Positions 1 through 7,151 of a DNA stretch of 14,686 nt are shown in pieces. Source of the stretch: an uncultured delta proteobacterium. GTDB taxonomy: Bacteria > Myxococcota_A > Polyangia > Polyangiales > Polyangiaceae. The notes under the pieces were generated by a model, which saw nothing but the letters and a program-made list of their open reading frames with translations, had not been told where the DNA came from and did not search any database. Location: positions 1-14,686 of the forward strand of contig CAIOHM010000190.1 in NCBI GenBank assembly GCA_903858055.1, in the 5' to 3' direction. A program made the translations under genes and the position numbers. Within the stretch, counting starts at the first letter, position 1; each line of letters starts with the position of its first letter.

Positions 1-1079
1 CAGATCGCATGGCCGATGGCGAGCGTCGTGACCCGCACGAGCGCCATGTAACCCTCCGCGCCGGTCGCTCCCGTCGCGCCCGTTGGACCGGTGGCACCGG
101 TGGCACCGGTGGCTCCGGTCGCACCCGTCACACCGTTGCAGACGTCGTAGACCGCCACGATCTCGCCCGGCTCGAGCACGCCGTTGTTCGCGATGCCGAA
201 GTTGCGGCCGTCATCGAAGCCGCTGATCACTTTGCGTCCGCCCGTCGGGCAGGTGAGCCCGGGCCCCTCCGCAAACTGCGCGATGAGCATCGCACCGCCG
301 TTGCACGCGGTGAGCGTGCGCTCGATCTCGCCGTCTTGGAGGATCCCGTCGCCCGCGACACCGCCGCCAGCGCCGTTGTCACGGCCGATCTGCACGGAGG
401 ATCCGCCCTGCGCGCAGACGAAGCCGGGGCCGATGAGGTTGCTGCGCATGACGAGCTGCGCCGCGTCGTCGCCTTTCGCTCCCACGACGCCGTTGCACAC
501 GTACGAGGTCGAGAGGATCTCGCTGTCGTCGAGGGACCCGTTTTGATTGCGGTCGCCGCCGAGCTCCACGCGCTGCCCGCCGGCTGGGCAATTGGACCCC
601 GCGCCCTCGGGGGTGATCCGCACGACCTGCGAGAGCCCGTTGCTGCCGTTGGTGCCGTTGCACACGAACGAGGTCTCGCGGACCTCTCCAGGCTCGAGGA
701 CGCCGTTGTTTGCAATGCTACCGCGACGACCGTCGTCGATGCCCGTCTCGACGCGCACGCCACCGCCCTCGCAGTTCGCGCCCGCGGGCTCGGGCTTCGC
801 TTGCGTGAGCGAGGTCGACCCGTTGATGCCGTCGCACACCGTGACCGCCGACGTCACCTCGTCGTCGTCGAGGACGCCGTTGCCGTTCGTATCGCTGCCG
901 AGGAGGACCGTCTTCCCCGAGCCCGTGCAGCCGTCTTGCGGCGTCGCGTCGCGCGTACGCGTGGCCACCGTGGCGACCGCGTTCGTCGTGGTCGTGATGC
1001 ACCCGACAAGACCCGCCGCGGCCGCGCCGAGCACGAGAGCCATCGGACCACGCGCGCGCGCACGAAGAGCGTTCGTCAT
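1..1079 (-). CDS. Repeat lipoprotein with EF-hand-like loops and a collagen-like tract (partial, C-terminus off the left edge)
   Basis: Predicted envelope lipoprotein of unknown function, probably of the DUF7151 type common in myxobacteria (family name from memory). It reads from ATG at 1079; 359 codons are visible before the window edge and there is no stop. The N-terminus has an Arg-rich n-region, a hydrophobic segment from M13 and a lipobox LVGC (Cys27), so export and lipidation are likely. Five units follow, at about residues 49-84, 91-142, 151-197, 208-262 and 266-316. Each has a Cys near the start and ends in a C(N/D)G motif. Units 1 and 3 contain perfect EF-hand-type loops (DTNGNGVLDDDE, DRNQNGSLDDSE). 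Units 2, 4 and 5 have an insert before NNGVLEPGE or GDGILQDGE. After unit 5 comes a collagen-like Gly-X-Y tract. M13 is an alternative start. A TATCTG box lies 6 nt before the ATG, but no strong ribosome binding site is visible. The gene is divergent from the RTX gene at 1190. Calcium binding is inferred from the loops. Confidence 0.85.
   Translation of the reverse strand, partial: MTNALRARARGPMALVLGAAAAGLVGCITTTTNAVATVATRTRDATPQDGCTGSGKTVLLGSDTNGNGVLDDDEVTSAVTVCDGINGSTSLTQAKPEPAGANCEGGGVRVETGIDDGRRGSIANNGVLEPGEVRETSFVCNGTNGSNGLSQVVRITPEGAGSNCPAGGQRVELGGDRNQNGSLDDSEILSTSYVCNGVVGAKGDDAAQLVMRSNLIGPGFVCAQGGSSVQIGRDNGAGGGVAGDGILQDGEIERTLTACNGGAMLIAQFAEGPGLTCPTGGRKVISGFDDGRNFGIANNGVLEPGEIVAVYDVCNGVTGATGATGATGATGPTGATGATGAEGYMALVRVTTLAIGHAI
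54..134 (-). repeat. Collagen-like Gly-X-Y coding tract with 9-bp tandem repeats
   Basis: Residues 316-342 of the lipoprotein have Gly at every third position: nine complete triplets, mostly G-A-T with one G-P-T. At DNA level the plus strand holds three exact tandem copies of ACCGGTGGC at 87-113, followed by a near copy. Such tracts can form trimeric triple helices in bacterial surface proteins and can change length by slippage. Both are family knowledge, not shown here. Confidence 0.85.
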
Positions 1080-1162
1080 GCCCTGCAGATACAACCTTTC
1101 GGCCAGGGGCGGCCACTCAACGTCACGCCATTCGTGCACCGCGCGCGGTTGCGCCCTCAAGC

Positions 1163-1185
1163 TACGGGCCAAACGGCCGTATTCT
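1163..1185 (+). promoter_or_regulatory. Inverted repeat overlapping a possible -10 box of the RTX gene
   Basis: The 19-base segment TACGGGCCAAACGGCCGTA (1163-1181) has perfect 5-base outer arms (TACGG/CCGTA) and one further matching pair inside. TATTCT at 1180-1185 matches the -10 consensus at 4 of 6 positions and overlaps its right end. The -10-like box ends only 4 nt before the GTG at 1190, or 22 nt before the TTG at 1208. No convincing -35 is present. A repressor-type site is possible but unproven. Confidence 0.3.
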
Positions 1186-1189
1186 CCGT

Positions 1190-3367
1190 GTGCAAGCGCT
1201 GTCTCCCTTGACCACACTTCCTCGACTCCTGCGATCGCTCGACGTCACGGTGCTCCTGCGGGCGCTCGGGCTCGCGCTCGCGGTGGTCTTCGGCTGCGAC
1301 GGGCATCTCCTCGAGGAACCCGCGTACGTCGCGGCGAGCAAGGCCCTCGGCACACCGCTCCCGAGCTGCTCGGAGGCCGCGCGCTCGGGGTACACGACGA
1401 GCGGCAAGAAGCTCGTCCTCGCCCTCGAGGTCGCCACGACGAATCAGGTCACGCTCACGGCGACAGGCGGCGAGGTTCGCGTCAACAACTACGCGTGCGT
1501 CACGCCGGCGGGCACCAAGCTTCGCATCGGCGACGTGAGCCGCATCGAAGTGAACGGCACCGCCGTCGACGACCTCGTCATCGTCGACCTGGTCTTCGGC
1601 CCCTTCGGCTCGGTCATGACCGCGGGCAACATCACCCCCACGGGGATCGTCGTCGACCTCGCCGCCGGGACGAACGACAGCATCGAGGTGCGCGGCACTG
1701 GCCTCAACGACACGATCACGTTCGGCAGCGACGGCGTCCTCGAATACGCGGATTTCACCGGAGACGGCCGCGCCGACCTCCTCGCCGCGAACGCCGAGCG
1801 CATCACCGTCGCCGGCGCTTCGGGCGCCGATACGCTCTCGGGCCAAGGGCGCATCGGGACGCGCGCGCTCGTCGTTCCGAGCGGCCTCCTCGCGAGCCCC
1901 GGTACGATCGGCCCCACCTCGCTGCCCATGCGGCTCTACGGCGGCGCAGGGAACGACACGCTCACCGGCGGCAACGGCGACGACACGCTCGACGGCATGG
2001 AAGGCGACGACACGCTGGCGGCCTCGGGCACGACGGGCTCCGATGGGAACGACGCGTTCGTGGGCGGCGACGGACGCGACACGGTCGACTACGGCGCGCG
2101 CGTCACGAACACCTACCTCTCGATCGGTCACGATCGCACGAGCGCGACGAGCGCAGGCGCGGCGTGCGACACGACGAACGCGAGCAACCGCGGAGACGAC
2201 GGCGCCTACGACGCCACCGGGCAACTCGAGTGCGACGACATCGACGCGACCGTCGAAAACCTGATCGGCGGAGCGGGCACCGACGTGCTCATCGGCTCGA
2301 CCTCGAGCAACACGATCCGCGGCGGCGCCGGGAGCGACTACCTCTGGGGCGGCCCCGCGGGAGCCTGCTCGACCACGCAAGACGTCGACGTTCTGAACGG
2401 CGAGAGCGGCGACGATGTGTTCGTTCCGCTGCTCGCAACGGGGGCGAGCGCCGCGGACTGCCGCGACACGTTCAACGGAGGCAGCGGCGTCGACGCTGTA
2501 CTCTACACGTTCCGAACGAACGCGGTGACGGCCTCGGCGAACGCGGGCGCGACGAGCGGCGAGAGCGGCGAAGGCGACACCATCGGAACCGACATCGAGA
2601 TCGTCTTCGGCGGTCAAGGCAACGACACGCTCGCGGCCGGCGTGCGCGCGGCCTGGCTCTTCGGGTGCGAGGGCGACGACACGCTCACCGGGGGCACCGG
2701 TGACGACGTGCTCGTCGGAGGCCCTGGGAACGACCTGATGAACGGCCTTGCGGGGAGCGACCGCTTCGTCGAAAAAGGGTCCGTCGCGCGTATCGTCGCG
2801 GGCGCGCGCGAGGGTTCGCTACCCGTCGCGTACGACGCTGCGATCGTTGGCTGCGCGAGCTCCAGCGGAACGAGCGTGGCGAACGGCGCGGGCTCGGATC
2901 GCATGAACGGTGGCATCGGCACGGAGGACACGGTCGACTACGGCGGCCTCGCGCTCGCGCTCGGCTCGTTCTCCTTCACGGACCATGGCCCTCGCACGGC
3001 GGCGCTCACCGTCACGCTCTGCGCGTCGAGCGCTTCGACGAGCAGCGTCGGCGCCGCCACGACCTGCACCTCGGGCACCGCGGGCGGCGACGGCGAAAGC
3101 GGCGAAAACGACGACGTCATCAACGTCACGCGCGTCTATGGCGGGGACGGCGACGACGTCCTCACCGGAGCGGCGACCCACGACGCGCTCTACGGCTACG
3201 GCGGCGACGATCAGCTGAGCGGCGGCGAAGGGTGCGACACGCTCGTGGGCGGAGCGCACGGCAACGCCGAGAGCAACGTGCTCGATGGTGGCGGCGGGGA
3301 CGACGTTTGCCTCGAGGCCGGCAGCGGAGTCCGCGCGCAGCAAACGACCTGCGAGCTGCGTCCGTAG
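1190..3367 (+). CDS. RTX (hemolysin-type calcium-binding repeat) lipoprotein
   Basis: Predicted secreted or surface protein of 725 residues with calcium-binding nonapeptide repeats of the GGxGxDxLx type. Repeat clusters lie at about residues 250-278, 358-388, 473-527 and 649-705, for example LYGGAGNDTLTGG and VYGGDGDDVLTG. Between clusters are Cys-containing stretches rich in Ser, Thr and Gly. The N-terminus has a hydrophobic segment ending VVFGC (Cys36 when counted from GTG 1190), consistent with a lipoprotein signal rather than the C-terminal type I secretion signal of classical RTX toxins. I see no protease, lipase or acyltransferase-target domain, so toxin activity is not supported. The start is uncertain: GTG 1190, TTG 1208 and GTG 1250 all keep the signal and none has a clear ribosome binding site. 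The stop lies 17 bases before the end of the convergent lipoprotein gene. Confidence 0.88.
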   Translation: MQALSPLTTLPRLLRSLDVTVLLRALGLALAVVFGCDGHLLEEPAYVAASKALGTPLPSCSEAARSGYTTSGKKLVLALEVATTNQVTLTATGGEVRVNNYACVTPAGTKLRIGDVSRIEVNGTAVDDLVIVDLVFGPFGSVMTAGNITPTGIVVDLAAGTNDSIEVRGTGLNDTITFGSDGVLEYADFTGDGRADLLAANAERITVAGASGADTLSGQGRIGTRALVVPSGLLASPGTIGPTSLPMRLYGGAGNDTLTGGNGDDTLDGMEGDDTLAASGTTGSDGNDAFVGGDGRDTVDYGARVTNTYLSIGHDRTSATSAGAACDTTNASNRGDDGAYDATGQLECDDIDATVENLIGGAGTDVLIGSTSSNTIRGGAGSDYLWGGPAGACSTTQDVDVLNGESGDDVFVPLLATGASAADCRDTFNGGSGVDAVLYTFRTNAVTASANAGATSGESGEGDTIGTDIEIVFGGQGNDTLAAGVRAAWLFGCEGDDTLTGGTGDDVLVGGPGNDLMNGLAGSDRFVEKGSVARIVAGAREGSLPVAYDAAIVGCASSSGTSVANGAGSDRMNGGIGTEDTVDYGGLALALGSFSFTDHGPRTAALTVTLCASSASTSSVGAATTCTSGTAGGDGESGENDDVINVTRVYGGDGDDVLTGAATHDALYGYGGDDQLSGGEGCDTLVGGAHGNAESNVLDGGGGDDVCLEAGSGVRAQQTTCELRP

Positions 3368-3369
3368 CA

Positions 3370-3386
3370 GACGCGCCGCCGGCGTC
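3370..3386. terminator. Possible short hairpin between convergent genes
   Basis: GACGC (3370-3374) and GCGTC (3382-3386) form a 5-bp GC-rich stem with a 7-base loop. It sits just past the RTX stop and on the stop codon of the opposing gene. There is no U-run on either strand, so it is at best a weak or factor-dependent end signal. Confidence 0.2.
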
Positions 3387-3780
3387 AGAGCGCGGCGATG
3401 GCGGTGACGAGGTCTCGAGCGACGGTCGGCGTCGAGGTGCGTGCGCGAACGACGAGCGAGGGGCCCGCCTCGCGCACCTCGAGGTCCGTGACAGCCGCGC
3501 GCGCCAGCGCCTGAGCGACGGGCCCTTGACCACAACGAAGCGCTCGCTCGACTGCAGCGCGCGACGCTCCCGGCCGTACCGTGAGCACGACGCCCTCCAC
3601 GCGCGGGCTGAGCGGGACACGGTCCGCGAGGCGGGAGGTCTCCCACGTCCCCACCGACTCGACGACGAGGGAGATAGGCGCAAGCCCTTCGCATGCGAGC
3701 GGTGAGGCGGCCGGTTTGCCCGCCGAACACGCAGCGAGGGCGATCGCGGAGAGCCGAGCAAATAGCACCAGTGATTTCAT
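3385..3780 (-). CDS. Small putative lipoprotein of unknown function
   Basis: A 131-residue protein reading from ATG at 3780. The N-terminus MKSLVLFARLSAIALAAC is a compact lipoprotein signal with lipobox LAAC (Cys18). A TTG 36 bases upstream would add 12 residues (with K and R) before the signal and is less likely. The mature part has about 113 residues with two Cys (in ACEG and RCGQG), alternating predicted strands and helices, and the C-terminal segment TPTVARDLVTAIAAL. I recognise no family. The compact alpha/beta pattern could be a small periplasmic domain, but no function can be assigned. It is convergent with the RTX gene and divergent from pxpA across about 146 bp that includes an AT-rich island with a T8 run (3848-3855). 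No strong ribosome binding site precedes the ATG. Confidence 0.75.
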   Translation of the reverse strand: MKSLVLFARLSAIALAACSAGKPAASPLACEGLAPISLVVESVGTWETSRLADRVPLSPRVEGVVLTVRPGASRAAVERALRCGQGPVAQALARAAVTDLEVREAGPSLVVRARTSTPTVARDLVTAIAAL

Positions 3781-3914
3781 TGGTACCGTCGTGAACGAGC
3801 GCCGCCTTTGTTTCAAGAAGGTTTCGTACGATTTCGCTGCCGACGAATTTTTTTTCGAGCTTTTGCGTCGACGGAGCGGCCTCAGCGCATCGCGCGCGCG
3901 CGACGTGCCTCTGG

Positions 3915-3920
3915 TAGGCT
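3915..3920 (+). promoter_or_regulatory. Candidate -10 box (TAGGCT) for leaderless expression of pxpA
   Basis: TAGGCT fits the TAnnnT pattern of GC-rich bacterial -10 boxes. It ends 6 nt before the GTG start at 3927, so transcription would begin at or next to the start codon. No ribosome binding site is visible upstream, which agrees with a leaderless transcript. There is no recognisable -35; the expected place is a CG repeat. Confidence 0.4.
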
Positions 3921-3926
3921 CGCGGC

Positions 3927-4607
3927 GTGTTCTTGAACGTTGACGCAGGCGAACTTCAGGACGAAAGCGAGGAGCTCGCGGCCGCGGCGCACGTTCTGCA
4001 CATTGCGTGCGGTGGCCACGCCGGCGACGAAGGCTCGATGCGGCTCACGCTTCAGCGCGCGCGCGCCCATGGCTGCCGCGTGGGGGCACACCCTTCGTAT
4101 CCCGACCGGGGGCGTTTCGGTCGACACCGTATGGACCTTCCCTATGACGCCCTCGAGGCCTCGTTGCGGGAGCAAGTAACGGCTCTCGTCGCGATCGCCC
4201 GCGACGAGCGGCTGCTCGTGACCTCTCTCAAGCCTCATGGGGCGCTTTACCACGCGGCCAACGAGGATCCCGGCCTGGCGGCGCTCGTCGCGACCGTGGC
4301 CCGCGATGCCCTCGCGACCGACGCTGCGCTCGTGGGGCCGCCCCGGGGTGAGCTCGCACGCGCGGCGGAGCAGCGGGGTCTCGCGTTCCTCGGGGAGGGC
4401 TTCGCCGATCGTCGCTACGAGGCCGATGGCCGCCTCCGCGATCGACGCCACGCGGACGCGCTCCTCACGAGCGTGGAGGAGGCGGTCGCGCAGGCACGCA
4501 CCCTCATGGCGGGAGGCGAGGTTCGAACGCTGTGCGTCCACGGAGATTCGCCGCTCGCAGTGCCGATCCTGCGCGCGCTGAGGGCTTGCCTTGACGAGCG
4601 CCCATGA
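3927..4607 (+). CDS. pxpA: 5-oxoprolinase subunit A (PxpA, LamB/YcsF family)
   Basis: Subunit of the cytoplasmic ATP-dependent 5-oxoprolinase, which opens 5-oxoproline (pyroglutamate) to L-glutamate together with PxpB and PxpC. The 226-residue protein carries the family landmarks in order: N-terminal LNVDAGE (family LNxDxGE), HIACGGHAGD (25-34), GAHPSYPDRGRFGRHRMD (53-70), SLKPHGALYHA (100-110), GEGFADRRYEADGRL (156-170), RRHADALL (173-180) and TLCVHGDSP (201-209). It is somewhat shorter than the usual 245-255 residues, and the Cys of NCDLGE is Val. The start is GTG 3927, which places LNVDAGE at residue 3 as in homologues; a TAGGCT box lies just upstream. Here pxpA comes first and is separated from pxpB by another gene. 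In E. coli the order is pxpB-pxpC-pxpA. Confidence 0.93.
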   Translation: MFLNVDAGELQDESEELAAAAHVLHIACGGHAGDEGSMRLTLQRARAHGCRVGAHPSYPDRGRFGRHRMDLPYDALEASLREQVTALVAIARDERLLVTSLKPHGALYHAANEDPGLAALVATVARDALATDAALVGPPRGELARAAEQRGLAFLGEGFADRRYEADGRLRDRRHADALLTSVEEAVAQARTLMAGGEVRTLCVHGDSPLAVPILRALRACLDERP

Positions 4608-4622
4608 GCGCCGATGCGCGAC

Positions 4623-4640
4623 GTCACCTGATCGGGTGAC
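4623..4640. promoter_or_regulatory. 18-bp palindrome, possible operator
   Basis: GTCACCTGATCGGGTGAC has 6-base perfect arms (GTCACC/GGTGAC) around a centre with a palindromic GATC, so eight of nine base pairs match. It lies in the 80-bp gap after pxpA, 47 nt before the next start codon. No U-run follows, so a dimeric repressor or activator site is more likely than a terminator. No copy with the same arms was noticed elsewhere in the window. Confidence 0.4.
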
Positions 4641-4687
4641 ACGCGCGCCGTTGTACCTGCGACGACCGTGCGCACCTTGCGCGGACC

Positions 4688-6472
4688 ATGAGCTCCGCAA
4701 GCACCTTCAAGAACGCGCTTCTCTTCACCCGTGACGCAAGCGCCGGGGCGACGGCCACCGCGAACCCGACCTTCAAGGGCGCGATCAACCGCGACCACAA
4801 GGGCAAGGAGGCCAAGACGTGGTGGCGCAAGCAGCTCGAGAGCCGCCAGGAGGTGCTCGTCGAGTGCGTCACGGGCGAGATCTACCGTTACCTCATCGGC
4901 GGTCGTCAGCCGCGCCTGCGCGCCGAAGCCGCGAACGTCGTGCTCTCGGAGCATATCCCCTACCACTCGCCGCGCGACTACTTCGATCGCTGGCCCGGCG
5001 ACGCGCAGAAGCGCCTGAACCGCGAGCCGTGGAAGCGTGCATTTAGCATGCACCTCGAGAGCCTCGCCATGGTGCTCGTCTCGTCGATGGTGCTCGAAGA
5101 GAACGACCTCTCCGATCAGAACTACGGGCTCGCGCTGCACGCTGTCCAGGGTGAGGACGACTATTCCCACGCCGCGGCGGCCGCGCGCGCTCCCGGCGAC
5201 GCGTACGCTTCGTTCATCAAGATCGACCACGGGCAGTCGCTCAACTCGCTCCGCATCGCGGACCTCGCGACGCACGCCAAGCTCAAGAAGCGCATGACCG
5301 GGCGCGCGGCGATCAAGCACTTCCCCGTCGTCGCGGGCAACGGACCCGACGAGCGCAAGAAGAAGGACCGCAAGACGATCGCCTCGAGCGTCTTGTCGAA
5401 GCGTCAGTACGCGCTCCCCTCCTACTTCCTCAGCTGGTCTTTCTTCGACTTCCTCGGCGGGGTCATCGACAAGGACTACATCCTCGCCTCCGAGTTCCAG
5501 CCCTCGACGTTCCCGCTCTTCGACGCGCGCGTGCTCTCGCTTCTCCCGCTCGCAACCGTGGCGGAGCGCATCGCGACGACCGACCAACTCGAGGCCGCGA
5601 AGTACGCCGCTGTGGCGAAGATCATCTTCACCTCCGACGAGGTGTACCGGACCATCGCGCGCTGCGCGGTACCGCAAGACGACGTGCGGAACCTCGGCCT
5701 CATCGTCGAGCGCATCGTCGCGAACAAGCGCACGCTTCGCGACGCGATCGCGAACGACCCAGACTTCTTCGCGTGGCTCCACCCGAACAGGGCCTCCGTC
5801 GAGGAGGCGATCCGGTCGTCGGCGCGACGCATGAGCACGAAGCGAAGCGGCGACGAAAGCGAGCGCTACGGAAGCCTCGGCGCCGTGGATCCCTTCGACC
5901 CGACGTGGACCGCGGCCAAGAAGGTCGGCGAGGCGTTGTCGCAACTCGTCGAGGATGCGGCGTTCAAGCTCGACGTGATCGCGCACACGCTTCGGCGAAG
6001 CGAAGGCGTGCGCGCGAGCTGGGGCGGCGGTGAGAGCGTTCAGCTCGAGAGCCTCCTCGATCCATCGAGCCCCGCGGCGCGCAACGCCGTCACCGCGCGA
6101 CTCCCGCGCCACGCCGCGATCATGGCAAACACGATCGCGTGCTGGCGCATCAGCCCGCAGCGCCGCGCGCTACGAACGACCTTCTCGATGGCGATCATGG
6201 CGCACCGCGCGCTCAACGCCGAAGCAAGCAGCCGCCGAAGCGAAGCCACCGCGGCCTTCTACCGTGAAGTGAACGAGCTCATGACGGCGTTCGGTGAGGA
6301 GCACGCGTCGCTGCGCATCGTGCTCGATCGCTTCCGCGGCTTCGGCGATCACGTCAACCTCTTCGATTTGGCGCCCTACGTCGGCCCGCGCGCCGCGGCG
6401 GCGCAAGGCGGAGCGCTCCTCCGTGCCTCGCACGCGGTCGCTCAGGCGAATCAAGACGCTGTCCAGCTCTGA
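4688..6472 (+). CDS. Uncharacterised 594-residue protein with possible PI3/4-kinase/HipA-like catalytic motifs
   Basis: A cytoplasmic protein with no signal peptide or obvious membrane segment. I do not recognise a named family. Residues 26-180 contain a pattern like the atypical kinases of the PI3/4-kinase and HipA group. FKG (29-31) and a charged KEAKTWWRK segment could supply the ATP-binding Lys. The helix around EVLVECVTGEIYRYL (55-69) could supply the partner Glu. D140-x4-N145 in EENDLSDQN resembles the catalytic loop DxxxxN, and FIKIDHGQSL (176-185) resembles the metal-binding loop IDFGxxF. Residues 200-594 are mostly helical and unassigned, with a hydrophobic aromatic stretch at 242-261. 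The start is ATG 4688 with only a weak GCGGA upstream. The gene has the same strand and base composition as its neighbours, lying 80 bp after pxpA and 43 bp before pxpB. That it is a gene is near certain; the kinase assignment is an inference from motifs. Confidence 0.55.
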   Translation: MSSASTFKNALLFTRDASAGATATANPTFKGAINRDHKGKEAKTWWRKQLESRQEVLVECVTGEIYRYLIGGRQPRLRAEAANVVLSEHIPYHSPRDYFDRWPGDAQKRLNREPWKRAFSMHLESLAMVLVSSMVLEENDLSDQNYGLALHAVQGEDDYSHAAAAARAPGDAYASFIKIDHGQSLNSLRIADLATHAKLKKRMTGRAAIKHFPVVAGNGPDERKKKDRKTIASSVLSKRQYALPSYFLSWSFFDFLGGVIDKDYILASEFQPSTFPLFDARVLSLLPLATVAERIATTDQLEAAKYAAVAKIIFTSDEVYRTIARCAVPQDDVRNLGLIVERIVANKRTLRDAIANDPDFFAWLHPNRASVEEAIRSSARRMSTKRSGDESERYGSLGAVDPFDPTWTAAKKVGEALSQLVEDAAFKLDVIAHTLRRSEGVRASWGGGESVQLESLLDPSSPAARNAVTARLPRHAAIMANTIACWRISPQRRALRTTFSMAIMAHRALNAEASSRRSEATAAFYREVNELMTAFGEEHASLRIVLDRFRGFGDHVNLFDLAPYVGPRAAAAQGGALLRASHAVAQANQDAVQL

Positions 6473-6502
6473 GCGACGGCGACGTCGTCCGCCGAGCTGC
6501 GC

Positions 6503-6508
6503 TACGCT
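6503..6508 (+). promoter_or_regulatory. Candidate -10 box (TACGCT) for pxpB
   Basis: TACGCT (TAnnnT type) ends 7 nt before the pxpB ATG, the same arrangement as TAGGCT before pxpA. There is no clear ribosome binding site or -35. This suggests that pxpBC can be transcribed from its own leaderless promoter besides read-through from upstream. Confidence 0.35.
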
Positions 6509-6515
6509 GGCGGTC

Positions 6516-7151
6516 ATGTTTGCCGCGCCCCTGCCCTCGTTCCCGCTGCGCTTCGAGCGCTACGGGGACGATGCGCACTTGGCGCACGTGGGCCACGTCG
6601 ACCCCGCCTACCGCGCAGATCTGCTCGCCTACCTGCGTACGCACCCGTCGGTTGCGGACGCCATGGTCACGGAAGAACACGCGCTCGTCGTGCGCCGCGA
6701 GGGCCACACCTTCGACGAGCACCAGGCGTACACGCCGGGGTCCGCGCCGTCGGCCGAGCCCCGGCATCACGCCGTCGCCCTTCGCTTCGGCGGCCCCGAT
6801 TCGGCGGAGGCCGCCCGCGTGCTCGACCTTACGGAAGAGAGCCTCGCGCGGGCATATATGGATCTTACCTATACCGTGAGCTTCCTCGGCTTCTTGCCCG
6901 GTTTCGCCTACCTGCGCGGGCTCCCGAAGGCGCTCGAACTCCCGCGGCGCGCGCAAATCCGTCCGCGTGTGCCTGCGAACAGCTTCGCCGTCGGCGGTCC
7001 CTACGTGGGCATCTACCCCGAGGTCTCCCCGGGCGGCTGGTGGCTCCTCGGCGAGGCCGTCGCGTTCACGGCCTTCGTGCGCGAGGGGGCTGACGCGGGG
7101 CCTGTCTTGCGCGTGGGCGACACCGTGCGCTTCGTCGAGGCGGCACGATGA
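6516..7151 (+). CDS. pxpB: 5-oxoprolinase subunit B (PxpB, KipI-like)
   Basis: PxpB subunit of the ATP-dependent 5-oxoprolinase, 211 residues. Family landmarks are the N-terminal domain FERYGDDAHL (13-22), VSFLGFLPGFAYLRGLP (121-137), PRRAQIRPRVPANSFAVGG (143-161) and YPEVSPGGWWLLG (167-179), then a C-terminal GDTVRF. Odd points: the usual VPAGS is VPANS, and the usual GRTP after PGGWxLxG is GEAV. The start ATG 6516 fits the family N-terminus; the frame stays open further left, into the end of the upstream gene, but that part is not homologous. The stop overlaps the pxpC start (ATGA), so translation of the two is coupled. In Bacillus the homologue KipI acts as a kinase inhibitor with its partner KipA, but with pxpA nearby the oxoprolinase role is preferred. 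Confidence 0.92.
   Translation: MFAAPLPSFPLRFERYGDDAHLAHVGHVDPAYRADLLAYLRTHPSVADAMVTEEHALVVRREGHTFDEHQAYTPGSAPSAEPRHHAVALRFGGPDSAEAARVLDLTEESLARAYMDLTYTVSFLGFLPGFAYLRGLPKALELPRRAQIRPRVPANSFAVGGPYVGIYPEVSPGGWWLLGEAVAFTAFVREGADAGPVLRVGDTVRFVEAAR

Noticed and set aside
87..119. Tandem ACCGGTGGC repeats as a possible CRISPR or regulatory array
   Set aside because: They are contiguous 9-bp units without spacers and encode the Gly-Ala-Thr tract in frame.
547..2703. Plus-strand frame of over 700 codons crossing the divergent promoter region
   Set aside because: It overlaps two convincing genes in other frames, and its His/Arg-rich sequence mirrors the RTX repeats read out of frame.
1190..3367. RTX toxin or type I secretion substrate with enzymatic domain
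   Set aside because: A lipoprotein signal is present. No protease, lipase or pore-forming segment is visible, and no hlyB/hlyD-like genes are in the window.
4415..6112. Minus-strand frame of over 500 codons opposite pxpA and the kinase-like gene
   Set aside because: It spans two plus-strand genes and their gap, with no family motif. Typical GC-rich shadow.
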